From: Polycyclovorans sp002706265
GTDB lineage: Bacteria > Pseudomonadota > Gammaproteobacteria > Nevskiales > Nevskiaceae
Reading direction: 5' to 3'
Assembly: GCA_963973915.1 (NCBI GenBank)
Contig: CAXBBM010000016.1
Coordinates: 1 to 64,000, forward strand
Length of the DNA stretch: 64,000 nt
This document shows, piece after piece, positions 16,193 through 24,882 of this stretch. The first letter of the stretch is position 1. Every line of letters begins with the position of its first letter. The translations under genes and the position numbers were made by a program. Under the pieces are notes generated by a model. The model was given only the letters and a program-made list of their open reading frames with translations. It was not told the origin of the DNA and made no database searches.

Positions 16193-16672
16193 TTACAGCA
16201 GCGCCGCGATGTCGGCCGCGATCGTCTCGGGCTTGTCGGCCGAGCCATAGCGGTTGACGACCCTGCCGTCGCGGTCCACCAGAAACTTGGTGAAATTCCA
16301 CTTGACGGCCTCGGTGCCCAGCACGCCGGGCTTCTCGCCCTTCAGATACTGGTACAGCGGGTGCGCGTCATCGCCGTTCACCTTGAGCTTGGCGAACATC
16401 GGGAAGCTGACGTTGAAGCGGGTCTCGCAGAACGTGGCGATCTCGGAGTCGGTGCCCGGCTCCTGGCCCGCAAACTGGTTGCAGGGAAAGCCCATCACCA
16501 CCAGACCTTGATCCTTGTACTGGCGGTGAAGTGCCTCAAGCCCCTCGTACTGAGGCGTGAACCCGCAACGGCTTGCCACGTTGACCACCAGCAGCACCTT
16601 GCCGGCGTAGTCGTTCATCGACTGGACCTTGCCGTCAATGGTGTGCACGTCAATCTTGAACAGCTCGCTCAT
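16193..16672 (-). CDS. Glutathione peroxidase (Cys type)
   Basis: This 159-aa cytoplasmic enzyme reduces peroxides, in bacteria usually with thioredoxin. The peroxidatic Cys is in NVASRCGFTPQY near residue 36. The second conserved Cys is in FPCNQFAGQEPG near 64, and WNFTKFL near 125 supplies the Trp/Asn of the active site. A cysteine codon, not TGA, occupies the active site, so this is not a selenoprotein. It lies 17 bp downstream of the acyl-CoA dehydrogenase gene on the same strand and is probably co-transcribed with it. Confidence 0.92.
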   Translation of the reverse strand: MSELFKIDVHTIDGKVQSMNDYAGKVLLVVNVASRCGFTPQYEGLEALHRQYKDQGLVVMGFPCNQFAGQEPGTDSEIATFCETRFNVSFPMFAKLKVNGDDAHPLYQYLKGEKPGVLGTEAVKWNFTKFLVDRDGRVVNRYGSADKPETIAADIAALL

Positions 16673-16689
16673 GCGGGTTCTCCAAAGGT

Positions 16690-18435
16690 TCAGAAGCTTG
16701 CAGCGTCGAGGGCCACCAGCGCGTCAACCGGTGCCTTCACATTGGCCAGCAGGGTCGGCACCTGGGTCAGCATGCGGCTGGCAAAGAAGTGCGCGGTGGC
16801 CAGCTTGTTGGCCTTGAAGCCGTCGTCAGCGTGCTGCGACGCCGCCTGGGCCATGCGCAGCCAGTTGTAGCCGAGGTAGGTGAGGGCAAACGCGCGCTGG
16901 TAATCCACGCAGCCGAACGCGCCGGTATTGGGGTCGGACTTGAACGACTGCTGCAGCCAGTCGGTGGTGTCGGCCAGCGCCTCAACCGCCGCGCCCAGCG
17001 GCCGGGTGATGCCCTCGTGGCCCGACGCATCGGCCAGCGCGCCCTTCACCTTGTCGATGAAGCGCCTCGGCAGACGGCCGCCATGCATCATCAGCTTGCG
17101 CCGCACCAGGTCCATGGCCTGAACGCCATTGGTGCCTTCGTACAGGCACAGAATCTTCGAGTCACGAACAATCTGCTCAATGCCGTATTCACTGATGTAA
17201 CCGTGGCCGCCATAGACCTGCACGGCCATGGAGCCCAGATCAAACGCCGAATCGGTGCAAAAGGCCTTGACCAGCGGCGTGTTGAGGTCAACCCAGTCCT
17301 GCGCTTCCTCGCGCACTGCGGCGTCGGGGTGGTGGTGGGCAAGATCGACATACAGTGCCGTCTCGTACGCCAGCACGCGGGCGCCTTCGGTGGTCGCCTT
17401 CATTTGCAGCAGCATGCGCCGCACGTCAGGGTGATGAATGATCTCGGGCGCGCCATTGAAGGCGGTGCCCTGCTTGCGTTCCTGGGCGTAGGCAATGGCG
17501 TTCTGCGTTGCCAGCTCGCACTGACCCAAGCCCTGAAAGCCCACCATGATGCGCGCCAGATTCATCATCACGAACATGTTCTGAATGCCGGTGTTGGGCG
17601 CGCCCACCATCCAGCCCTTGGCACCCTCGAAACTCATCACGCAGGTGCACGATGCATGAATGCCCATCTTGTGTTCGATGGATGAACACGTGAACGCATT
17701 GCGCTCGCCCAGCGAGCCGTCATCATTGACCAGATACTTGGGCACCACGAAGGTCGACAGGCCCTTGATGCCCGCAGGGGCGTCCGGCAACCGCGCCAAC
17801 ACAAAATGAATGATGTTGTCCGCCATCGTGTGTTCGCCGGAGGTGATGAAAATCTTGCCCCCTTCGATGGCGAACGAGCCGTCATCCTGCGGCGTGGCCT
17901 TGGTCTTGATCGACGCCAGATCCGTGCCCGCCTGCGGCTCGGTGATGCACATCGTCCCGGTCCATTCGCCGCTGCCAAGCTTGGGCAGATAGGTCTGCTT
18001 TTGCGCGTCGCTGCCGTTGGCCAGAATGGCCTCGAAGCAGCCCGTGGTCAGGCCCGGGTAAAGCGCAAAGGCCACGTTGGCCGAACACAGCATCTCTTCA
18101 ACCACCTTCGACACCAGGTAAGGCAGCCCCTGGCCATTGAACTCGGGCGGATTCGACAGACCGACCCAGCCCGATTCCCAGAAGAGCTTGTAGGCCTCGG
18201 CCATGCCCTCGGGCAGGATCACTTCGCCGTCCTTCCACTGCGCGCCCGTGGCGTCGCCCGGCGCGTTCAGCGGGGCGATCTGCCCCTGGATCAGCTTCGC
18301 GGCCTCATCGAGCAACCCAGAAATGAAATCGGGCGTTGCGTCGTTGAACGCATCGATATCAGAAAGCTGCCTGACGTTGAGCACGTCATTGAGGACGAAT
18401 CCCATTTCACGCAGTGGTGCGGTGAACGTTGCCAT
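16690..18435 (-). CDS. Acyl-CoA dehydrogenase, long form (DmdC-like family)
   Basis: This 581-aa FAD-dependent enzyme is of the roughly 600-residue acyl-CoA dehydrogenase group with an additional C-terminal domain, the group that includes DmdC-type methylmercaptopropionyl-CoA dehydrogenases. MCITEPQAGTDLASI near 153 and KIFITSGEH near 182 contact FAD and substrate, and LCLYEGTNGVQAMDLV near 424 holds the family catalytic-base region. The real substrate is probably a fatty acyl-CoA, but chain length cannot be read from sequence. The start at 18435 gives the usual MATFTAPLREMGF N-terminus; the 35-codon extension lacks support. Confidence 0.88.
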   Translation of the reverse strand: MATFTAPLREMGFVLNDVLNVRQLSDIDAFNDATPDFISGLLDEAAKLIQGQIAPLNAPGDATGAQWKDGEVILPEGMAEAYKLFWESGWVGLSNPPEFNGQGLPYLVSKVVEEMLCSANVAFALYPGLTTGCFEAILANGSDAQKQTYLPKLGSGEWTGTMCITEPQAGTDLASIKTKATPQDDGSFAIEGGKIFITSGEHTMADNIIHFVLARLPDAPAGIKGLSTFVVPKYLVNDDGSLGERNAFTCSSIEHKMGIHASCTCVMSFEGAKGWMVGAPNTGIQNMFVMMNLARIMVGFQGLGQCELATQNAIAYAQERKQGTAFNGAPEIIHHPDVRRMLLQMKATTEGARVLAYETALYVDLAHHHPDAAVREEAQDWVDLNTPLVKAFCTDSAFDLGSMAVQVYGGHGYISEYGIEQIVRDSKILCLYEGTNGVQAMDLVRRKLMMHGGRLPRRFIDKVKGALADASGHEGITRPLGAAVEALADTTDWLQQSFKSDPNTGAFGCVDYQRAFALTYLGYNWLRMAQAASQHADDGFKANKLATAHFFASRMLTQVPTLLANVKAPVDALVALDAASF

Positions 18436-18575
18436 GTCGTTGATTCCGAACGATGAAAAAATGAAGGCCGCAAGGCTAGCATCCCGGCGGGTCGAATTCA
18501 CTGCCGGCACGACGGCGTTTCGTGGAGCAGCCGCTACCAAGCCCGCACGCGTCCCACGCCCAAAGTCGATTTGGC

Positions 18576-18604
18576 TTGCCGTACCGCAGCCGCGCCATTA
18601 CAAT
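18576..18604 (+). promoter_or_regulatory. Sigma-70 promoter of tRNA-Val
   Basis: TTGCCG (18576-18581) and TACAAT (18599-18604) are spaced by exactly 17 bp, placing the start site about 13 bp before the tRNA. Confidence 0.65.
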
Positions 18605-18623
18605 CGCGCTCCTTCAAAATTGA

Positions 18624-18700
18624 AGGCGCGTAGCTCAGCTGGTTAGAGCACTTCCTTGACATGGAAGGGGTCGTTGGTTCGAGTCCAATCGCGCCTACCA
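18624..18700 (+). tRNA. tRNA-Val (GAC)
   Basis: The sequence folds into a complete cloverleaf. The acceptor stem AGGCGCG pairs with CGCGCCT, and the anticodon stem CTTCC/GGAAG encloses TTGACAT with anticodon GAC. The T arm contains GGTTCGAGTCC, and CCA is encoded. Its last 15 bases form the left copy of the direct repeat that bounds the defence island, so it is the island's insertion target and is left intact. Confidence 0.96.
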
Positions 18701-18701
18701 A
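18686..18701 (+). repeat. Left attachment repeat (attL-like)
   Basis: CAATCGCGCCTACCAA is the 3' end of tRNA-Val plus one base. The same sequence with one change recurs at 29460-29475. Tyrosine recombinases of genomic islands commonly use such tRNA 3' ends. Confidence 0.65.
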
Positions 18702-18716
18702 TGAAAACAATGAGTC

Positions 18717-18742
18717 AGGCCATCTTTCGGGTGGCCTTTTTC
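18717..18742 (+). terminator. Terminator after tRNA-Val
   Basis: AGGCCATC and GGTGGCCT pair (one G-U) around TTTCG and are followed by a T-run. It lies 17 bp after the tRNA, just inside the island. Confidence 0.7.
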
Positions 18743-18746
18743 ATTT

Positions 18747-18810
18747 GTACGGCAACAGTACGGCAATCGTTCAGCGGGCTTTGCCGTACGGCCCCAATTT
18801 CGTGCCGTAC
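18747..18810. repeat. Four copies of GTACGGCAA, two direct and two inverted
   Basis: GTACGGCAA occurs at 18747-18755 and 18758-18766. Its complement TTGCCGTAC is at 18781-18789, and a one-mismatch inverted copy GTGCCGTAC is at 18802-18810. Regularly placed short repeats next to an att repeat suggest recombinase or accessory-protein binding sites. Confidence 0.5.
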
Positions 18811-19051
18811 GCACCGCACCACGCACGCCTTGCGTGCCCATCTCCGCCAGTTTGGTAACCGTTGGCGGGTTGTCGGATTCGACCAACCCGGTGAATTGAT
18901 CGGCTGGGATTGAGGCGACTCGGTTGGCTGTTTTCATCTGACGTTCGGAACGTCCGGCACTTTGCGCGGCTTCTATTCTGGTTAACTGAGGGCCTCCGCC
19001 GTCCATAAGTTGAAGACCACGTTTGTTTGCCGTCGTAGTGGCAAAGCGCAA
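18800..19051 (-). pseudogene. Remnant of a phage/plasmid-type gene
   Basis: A minus-strand frame from 19051 contains LTRIEAAQSAGRSERQMKTA, then a stretch with VASIPADQF, and then PPTVTKLAEMGTQ. This type of segment occurs in longer phage and plasmid proteins that combine a ParB-like or methyltransferase region with this helical part. Neither the upstream nor the downstream domain is present, so it is judged a truncated leftover of island turnover. The assignment rests on pattern memory only. Confidence 0.35.
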
Positions 19052-19279
19052 CCTGTCGCAGGCTCGGCCCCGGAGCTTTGCCCCTGTTGACGAGGGTGTT
19101 GACGCCCCAAGGCGCGAGGCGCAATCAACGTCGCCAGCGCTTCATTCGGGCCCACACAGACGGACCCGACGTCTGGAGTCTCACTGCATGAGACGTACCT
19201 GTGGCAGGCTCCCGGCATTGCGTGTCCGGTGCCGATCAGTGGCGCCGGCCATCGCCGAGAACGAACGAAACGGGGCGCC

Positions 19280-21115
19280 ATGAACCAACAAAGCCTGTCG
19301 GCCTTCATCTGGTCGGTTGCTGACCTGCTGCGCGGGGATTACAAGCAGAGCGAGTACGGTCGGGTCATCCTGCCGTTCACGGTGCTGCGCCGTCTCGACT
19401 GCGTGCTGGCGCCGACCAAGGCCGCCGTGCTGGCCGAGAAGACGAAGCGAGAAGCTGCGGGCCTGAATCCTGAGCCTTTCCTGCTTCGCGTTGCCGGGCA
19501 GAGCTTCTACAACACCTCGCCGCTGGACATGAAAACCCTCATGGGCGATCAGGACCACATTCGCGAGAACCTGTACAGCTACCTCCAAGCCTTTGCGCCT
19601 GCGGTGCGAGACGTGTTCGAGCGTTTCGAGTTCCACGCCCAAGTGGAACGACTGGCCAGATCCGGTCTGCTTTACCGCGTGGTGGAAAAATTCGCCAACA
19701 TCGACCTGCATCCCCAGCGCGTCAGCAATCACCAGATGGGTCTCGTGTTCGAGGAGCTGATCCGCAAGTTTGCCGAAATCAGCAACGAGACCGCCGGGGA
19801 GCATTTCACCCCGCGCGAGGTGATCCGCCTCATGGTCAACCTCATCTTCGTGGAGGATGACGACGTGCTGTCCCGGCCCGGCGTGGTGCGCACCCTTTAC
19901 GACCCCACGGCGGGTACCGGCGGCATGCTCAGCATCGCCGGCGAATATCTGGCCGAGCACAACCCCGAAGCCCGACTCACCGTGTTTGGGCAGGAACTCA
20001 ACCCCGAGTCTTACGCCATCTGCAAGGCCGACATGGTCATCAAGGGGCAGGATGTTGCCAACATCGCCTTCGGCAACACGCTGAGTGATGACGGGCACTC
20101 TGGCAAGGCGTTCGATTACATGCTGTCCAACCCGCCCTTTGGCGTGGAATGGAAAAAGGTCGAGAAGGAGGTTCGCAAAGAGCACGAGCAGCAGGGATAT
20201 AACGGCCGATTCGGCCCCGGCCTGCCGCGCGTGAGTGACGGCTCCATGCTGTTTCTGCTGCACCTCATCGCCAAGATGCGCCCCACCAAAGATGGCGGCA
20301 GCCGCTTCGGCATCGTGCTCAACGGCTCGCCGCTGTTCACCGGCGGTGCGGGGTCGGGCGAAAGTGAGATCCGACGTTACGTGCTCGAAAACGACCTGTG
20401 TGAGGCCATCGTCGGCCTGCCCACCGACATGTTCTACAACACCGGCATCAGCACCTATGTGTGGATCGTGAGCAATCGCAAGCCCGAAGCGCGCAAGGGC
20501 AAGGTGCAGCTCATCGACGCCTCCGGGTTCTGGCAAAAGATGCGCAAAAGCCTCGGCAGCAAGCGCAAGGAACTGTCCGACGCGCACATTGCCGACATCA
20601 CCCGCATGTTCGGCGAGTTCGTCGAGGCCCAGCAGGCCACCGTCTTCAGTGCCGAGGGCAAAGAGCTTGCCCGTCACCTCATCCGCGACGCAGAAGCGGC
20701 ACCCGAGGCGCCGGTTGGTGGGCGCGTCGAGCTGGCGCCCGTCAGCCGCATCTTCGAAAACGAAGCCTTCGGCTACCACACCATCACCGTGGAGCGACCG
20801 TTGCGGGACGAGGCCGGCAACATCGTGCTCGGCCAAAAGGGCAAGCAGAAAGGCAAGCCCCAGCCCGACAGCAGCCTGCGGGACACCGAGAACGTGCCGC
20901 TCAGCGACGATGTGATGAGCTACTTCAAGCGCGAAGTGCTGCCCCACGCACCAGATGCCTGGATCGACCCCGACAAAACCAAAGTCGGCTACGAGATTCC
21001 CTTCAACCGCCACTTCTACGTCTTCAAGCCGCCGCGCCCTCTGGACGTGATTGATGCAGAGCTCAAGCAGACCACCGACCGCATTTTGGAGATGATCAAG
21101 GGGCTAACGGCGTGA
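19280..21115 (+). CDS. hsdM: Type I restriction-modification methylase subunit HsdM
   Basis: This 611-aa protein is the modification subunit that, with HsdS, methylates adenine in the host recognition sequence. The N-terminal HsdM helical domain covers about 1-150. The catalytic domain has the SAM-binding motif DPTAGTGGML near residue 206 and the N6-adenine methylase motif NPPF near 284. SDGSMLFLLHLIAKM follows near 320. The length is a little over the usual 500-550 aa because of an extra C-terminal part. The ATG at 19280 was chosen because the family N-terminus LSAFIWSVADLLRG starts there. It is the first gene of the hsdM-RhuM-fic-hsdS run. Confidence 0.93.
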   Translation: MNQQSLSAFIWSVADLLRGDYKQSEYGRVILPFTVLRRLDCVLAPTKAAVLAEKTKREAAGLNPEPFLLRVAGQSFYNTSPLDMKTLMGDQDHIRENLYSYLQAFAPAVRDVFERFEFHAQVERLARSGLLYRVVEKFANIDLHPQRVSNHQMGLVFEELIRKFAEISNETAGEHFTPREVIRLMVNLIFVEDDDVLSRPGVVRTLYDPTAGTGGMLSIAGEYLAEHNPEARLTVFGQELNPESYAICKADMVIKGQDVANIAFGNTLSDDGHSGKAFDYMLSNPPFGVEWKKVEKEVRKEHEQQGYNGRFGPGLPRVSDGSMLFLLHLIAKMRPTKDGGSRFGIVLNGSPLFTGGAGSGESEIRRYVLENDLCEAIVGLPTDMFYNTGISTYVWIVSNRKPEARKGKVQLIDASGFWQKMRKSLGSKRKELSDAHIADITRMFGEFVEAQQATVFSAEGKELARHLIRDAEAAPEAPVGGRVELAPVSRIFENEAFGYHTITVERPLRDEAGNIVLGQKGKQKGKPQPDSSLRDTENVPLSDDVMSYFKREVLPHAPDAWIDPDKTKVGYEIPFNRHFYVFKPPRPLDVIDAELKQTTDRILEMIKGLTA

Positions 21116-21155
21116 GACGCTTAAACCTCAGCCGCCGCTGTGTAGGAGCCACACC

Positions 21156-22160
21156 ATGAACCGCGATTTGACCGTGTCCAGCGTGGATCGGCAGAACATT
21201 CTGAACAATCCCTACGCACTGGAAAAAATTCAGAACAGCCTCAACCTGCCAGCCTTGGAATTTGAGGGGGAGTACTACCTCACACGACGCCAAGTGGCTG
21301 ATTTATATGACATAGACGACAGCACGCTGGACCGCTATTTGGCCGCTAACGACGCCGAACTTCGCCATAACGGCTACGTTTTAATGCGCGGAAAACATCT
21401 TAAAAACATGCAGTTACAGTTTGGTCCCCTCATCAATGCGGGGAGCAAAACCACCCAGCTCGGCTTCTTCACTCTCCGCGCCGTGCTCAACCTTGGCATG
21501 TTGCTCGTCGAAAGCGAGCGCGCCCGCGCCCTGCGTGCCCGAATGCTGGACATCGTGCTCGATACCCTGGCAGAACGCAGTGGTGGCCACACCAAGTACA
21601 TCAATCAGCGCAGCGCTGACTACCTCATCAATGCCTATCAGGAAAGTCAGCATCGCAAGGAATTCACCAGCGCGCTGAGCCAATGTGTCGACATGGGCAA
21701 CTACAAATACGCCCTGTTCACAGACCGCATCTACCAGAGCATCTTCAAAGAAAATGCCCGTGAATACCGCAAGGTGCTGCAACTGGAAGATCGTGAAAAA
21801 CCTCGCGACACCATGTACGCCGAGGTGTTGCTGCTTATCGCCAGCTTCGAAACCGGTCTGGCCCATGAACTGACGCGCAAGAGTCAGGCAGTTGGTCGCA
21901 AGCTCACCCAGGCCGAAACCGAGCAGATGTTTGCCGATTTCGAATCCATGCCGCTGTGGGCGCCGCAGCTCCAGAGCGCCCGTACCAAGATGGCCAGTCG
22001 TCACCTGCATTTCCGTGAAGCCCTGCATCAGCGGCTAGAGGAATACATCAAGGCCGTTCCAAGAGAAGACTTTGAGCAGTTTTTGGGCAAAACCAGCAAA
22101 TCGCTCGAGGAGCGTCTTAAAGACACAGAAGAGGTCTTCAAGCGGCTGAAGGACCGCTGA
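21156..22160 (+). CDS. RhuM-like DNA-binding protein, possible Fic partner
   Basis: This 334-aa protein has an N-terminal helix-turn-helix-like region (YYLTRRQVADLYDIDDSTLD, about 41-60) of the kind seen in the RhuM family, which is often embedded in type I restriction loci. The middle (TKYINQRSADYLINAY) and C-terminal helical parts are less conserved. It ends 3 bp before the Fic gene, so the two are almost certainly co-expressed. It may be the antitoxin or regulator of the Fic protein; this is inference, as RhuM has no settled biochemical function. Confidence 0.65.
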   Translation: MNRDLTVSSVDRQNILNNPYALEKIQNSLNLPALEFEGEYYLTRRQVADLYDIDDSTLDRYLAANDAELRHNGYVLMRGKHLKNMQLQFGPLINAGSKTTQLGFFTLRAVLNLGMLLVESERARALRARMLDIVLDTLAERSGGHTKYINQRSADYLINAYQESQHRKEFTSALSQCVDMGNYKYALFTDRIYQSIFKENAREYRKVLQLEDREKPRDTMYAEVLLLIASFETGLAHELTRKSQAVGRKLTQAETEQMFADFESMPLWAPQLQSARTKMASRHLHFREALHQRLEEYIKAVPREDFEQFLGKTSKSLEERLKDTEEVFKRLKDR

Positions 22161-22163
22161 TTC

Positions 22164-22604
22164 ATGGCCGCCCACTTCTACTTCGATCTGGCACACGCCA
22201 TCCGCACACATGATCAGGTGATCGAGATCAGCGGCGGCATGCCCGGCAACCGCGACACTGGCGCATTGGCCAGCGTGCTCGAACACATACAGAACGACGA
22301 CTACTACCCCGAACTGCCGGACAAGCTGACGCACCTGGTGTTTTCCGTCATCAAGTTCCACTGTTTCAACGATGGGAACAAGCGATCCAGCATCGCGCTG
22401 GGCGCCTACTTTCTGGAGCTCAACGGCTACGACTGGCTGGCCACGCGGTTCATCTATGAGATGGAAAACATCGTCGTCTGGGTGGCCGAAAGCCGCATCT
22501 CCAAGGACCTGCTGCTGAAACTGCTCACCGCCCTGTGCGCGGGGGACGACTACGACGAAGCCCTCAAGCTCGAACTGATCGACGCGCTGGGCGGCCTCGC
22601 ATGA
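22164..22604 (+). CDS. Fic/Doc-family protein
   Basis: This 146-aa protein has the Fic-fold active site HCFNDGNKR at residues 66-74. An Asp at the fifth motif position and a short length fit the Doc type (death on curing), which phosphorylates EF-Tu in P1 Doc; other Fic proteins transfer AMP. The inhibitory S/TxxxE motif is not apparent in the protein, so inhibition would have to come from a partner such as the RhuM-like protein directly upstream. Its stop overlaps the hsdS start (ATGA). Confidence 0.85.
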   Translation: MAAHFYFDLAHAIRTHDQVIEISGGMPGNRDTGALASVLEHIQNDDYYPELPDKLTHLVFSVIKFHCFNDGNKRSSIALGAYFLELNGYDWLATRFIYEMENIVVWVAESRISKDLLLKLLTALCAGDDYDEALKLELIDALGGLA

Positions 22605-23866
22605 GCTTTCCGCGATATCCCGAGTACAAGGACAGTGGGGTGGAGTGGTTGGGGGCGGTGCCAGCGCATTGGCAAGTGATGCAAATCAAGCGCGTCACGA
22701 CACTGCGCAGCGGCGATTCAATAAGCAGCGACGATATTGGTGAAGATGGCGAGTTCCCTGTATTCGGCGGGAACGGTCTACGCGGATACACCCGGAGCTA
22801 TACGCACGAAGGGTTTCTACCGTTGATTGGCCGACAGGGCGCGCTCTGCGGAAACGTTAACTACGCGCGCGGCAAGTTCTGGGCGTCAGAGCACGCTGTA
22901 GTCGCAACTCCGTGCAACGGCGCTGACCCGATCTGGTTGGGTGAAACGCTACGCGCGATGAACCTCAACCAGTATTCGGTCTCAGCAGCGCAACCCGGCC
23001 TTGCAGTAGAAGCGATCGGCAATCTTTGGGTTCCAGTACCAGCACACGGCGAACAAACCGCCATCGCCGCCTTCCTCGACCGCGAGACGGCGAAGATCGA
23101 CGCGCTGGTGGCCGAGCAGGAAACGCTCATCGCCCTGCTCAAGGAAAAGCGGCAGGCCGTCATCTCCCACGCCGTCACCAAGGGGCTTAACCCCGACGCC
23201 CCGATGAAACCCTCCGGCATCGAGTGGCTGGGGGATGTGCCGGCGCATTGGGAGGTTGGCCAGTTGAAGCGTATGACGTCTGTCATTACGGATGGCGCGC
23301 ACATATCCCCTGAGACTGAGGGAGGTTTATTTCATTTTGTGTCGACGCGCGATTTGGTCGATGGTGCCGTCTGCTTTGAAGGCGCTCTCATGACATCCGC
23401 CAGCAGTTATGAATATCTTGTGCGAACAGGCTGCAAGCCTTTAGTCGGTGATGTTCTTTTCAGCAAGGACGGAACGATCGGGCGAACTGTGGTTGTTCGA
23501 GAGGAGCGAGACTTCGTGGTCGCCTCGTCTCTTATCATCATGCGCCCCGAAGCCCGCCTTCTGAACTCAGAGTTTCTCGATTGTCTGTGCCAGAGCGATG
23601 CCGTCCAAAATCAGGTTGACCAATTTGTAAAAGGTGCTGGCCTGCCCCGCCTTTCAATTCAGAACCTGATGAAAGTTTTTGGGGTATTTCCACCCTTAGT
23701 TGAGCAGGAGCAGATCGCTGCTCATCTAAGGGTTGGCGGGCAATCTTTTGAGCTTTTGATCCAAAAATCCTACTCGGGCATCACCCTCCTCAAAGAACGC
23801 CGCAGCGCCCTGATCTCCGCCGCCGTCACCGGCCAGATCGACGTGCGGGGTCTCGCGCCAGCATGA
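22601..23866 (+). CDS. hsdS: Type I restriction-modification specificity subunit HsdS
   Basis: This 421-aa protein has two target-recognition domains, each opened by the same phrase: SGVEWLGAVPAHW near residue 12 and SGIEWLGDVPAHW near 207. Each recognition domain is followed by a conserved coiled coil (LDRETAKIDALVAEQETLIA near 160-180 and LLKERRSALISAAVTGQIDV near the C-terminus). The halves choose the two parts of the bipartite DNA target. The ATG at 22601 overlaps the Fic stop by 4 nt, and the longer frame from 22535 lies inside fic. Recognition-domain sequences differ from each other, as expected. Confidence 0.93.
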   Translation: MSFPRYPEYKDSGVEWLGAVPAHWQVMQIKRVTTLRSGDSISSDDIGEDGEFPVFGGNGLRGYTRSYTHEGFLPLIGRQGALCGNVNYARGKFWASEHAVVATPCNGADPIWLGETLRAMNLNQYSVSAAQPGLAVEAIGNLWVPVPAHGEQTAIAAFLDRETAKIDALVAEQETLIALLKEKRQAVISHAVTKGLNPDAPMKPSGIEWLGDVPAHWEVGQLKRMTSVITDGAHISPETEGGLFHFVSTRDLVDGAVCFEGALMTSASSYEYLVRTGCKPLVGDVLFSKDGTIGRTVVVREERDFVVASSLIIMRPEARLLNSEFLDCLCQSDAVQNQVDQFVKGAGLPRLSIQNLMKVFGVFPPLVEQEQIAAHLRVGGQSFELLIQKSYSGITLLKERRSALISAAVTGQIDVRGLAPA

Positions 23867-23873
23867 CTGGCGC

Positions 23874-24437
23874 ATGAAGCCGTTATTTCGGGATCCCGGC
23901 GAGGGCGATGAGCGCGAAGATGGGTTTTCTCAGCCGCACGGGTTTCTTTTGGGGCCAATGGGCATGATTGATCGTGCCGAGATGGCGGATCAGTATTTCC
24001 GCGCAGCCAATCTGCTGATCAACCGCATCGACCAACAGGAAGTGGCCGATTACGAAGTCGCGTACCCGGTGCTGTTCCTTTACCGACACGCCCTGGAATT
24101 GGTCATGAAGTGCATCCTCGGTGGCGGGTCTCACCACCGCCTCGATGCCCTCGCGGGTGATCTCGTCACCTTTGTGAAGCAGCAGCACGACCAGGTGGTT
24201 CCAGCGTGGATCATCAAGCGGCTGCATGAGCTGGCGAAGATTGATCCCACATCTGAAGCCTTCCGCTACGGCGAAGACAAGTACCAAGGAAAGGGCAATG
24301 GACGTTCGGGAATTCCACCAGAGACCTATGTGCGTGTCAGTGAGCTTCGGGACGAACTGAACTCGCTATACCGGGCGCTTCGCCGGGCACTGATCATTCA
24401 GCAGGGTGGTCGCCCAGATACGCCACATCCAGTGTGA
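23874..24437 (+). CDS. HEPN-like small protein
   Basis: This 187-aa protein is of uncertain family. It begins 7 bp after hsdS, in the same transcription unit. VLFLYRHALELVMKCIL (about 66-82) followed by a conserved His (SHHRLDAL) resembles the helical core of HEPN-type proteins of defence loci. The RxxxxH ribonuclease motif is not clearly present, so catalysis cannot be claimed. It may be an accessory of the restriction system. Confidence 0.5.
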   Translation: MKPLFRDPGEGDEREDGFSQPHGFLLGPMGMIDRAEMADQYFRAANLLINRIDQQEVADYEVAYPVLFLYRHALELVMKCILGGGSHHRLDALAGDLVTFVKQQHDQVVPAWIIKRLHELAKIDPTSEAFRYGEDKYQGKGNGRSGIPPETYVRVSELRDELNSLYRALRRALIIQQGGRPDTPHPV

Positions 24438-24444
24438 TGGCCTA

Positions 24445-24882
24445 TCAGCGCCCGTTACGACTGTCCCTGGGGTGCCAGAGTTCGACTCGCCCAGGCGCTT
24501 TGTTGTTGGCCGCCGCCTCGGTTGCCGAGGGTCGATAGACCTTGGCGATGTACGGCGGCCTGTGCCCCTCAATGAAGCTGAGGACTCGCGGCAATGTCGC
24601 CACAAAAGCGTCGGCCAATTCTGGAAACGGGGCATCGCCAATGATGACCAGCAGCGCCACGCGGTGTTGCATCACCGCTGCAAGCTCGTTGGGCTTGTAG
24701 CGAATGCGCCGGTCGTGGGTGAGCGCCACCCAGCCGCGCCTTCCGATCTCTGCCAGCCAGTCTTCGTCTGGGCAGTCTTGGCGAAAATGTTGAATGTGGG
24801 GCTCTACATCGATGCCTGCCTCGGCGAGCCGCGCTGGAAAGCGCTTGCCAAGGTTGTAGTCAGTAAAGAAGGTCGGCGTCAT
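24445..24882 (-). CDS. PIN-like toxin (VapC45-like)
   Basis: This 145-aa protein has the short PIN-like fold. FFTDYNLGKRFPARL near residue 5 supplies the first Asp, CPDEDWLAEIGRRGW near 37-51 further acids, and VALTHDRRIRYKPNEL near 52-67 another Asp. Such proteins are ribonuclease toxins. It overlaps the upstream antitoxin gene by 4 nt (ATGA). The pair faces hsdS-HEPN convergently, interrupting the restriction operon. Confidence 0.75.
   Translation of the reverse strand: MTPTFFTDYNLGKRFPARLAEAGIDVEPHIQHFRQDCPDEDWLAEIGRRGWVALTHDRRIRYKPNELAAVMQHRVALLVIIGDAPFPELADAFVATLPRVLSFIEGHRPPYIAKVYRPSATEAAANNKAPGRVELWHPRDSRNGR

Larger units (their letters stand above)
18743..19279. other. Left arm of the tRNA-Val island
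   Basis: No intact gene is present. The first 70 bp carry four copies of a 9-mer in direct and inverted orientation. The next 240 bp resemble a broken phage or plasmid gene on the minus strand. The last 200 bp before hsdM show nothing recognisable. Confidence 0.5.

Noticed and set aside
16193..16672. Selenocysteine in the peroxidase
   Set aside because: The active-site position is an ordinary Cys codon within an uninterrupted frame.
19181..21013. 610-aa open frame opposite hsdM
   Set aside because: Antisense shadow of a confident gene; no motifs.
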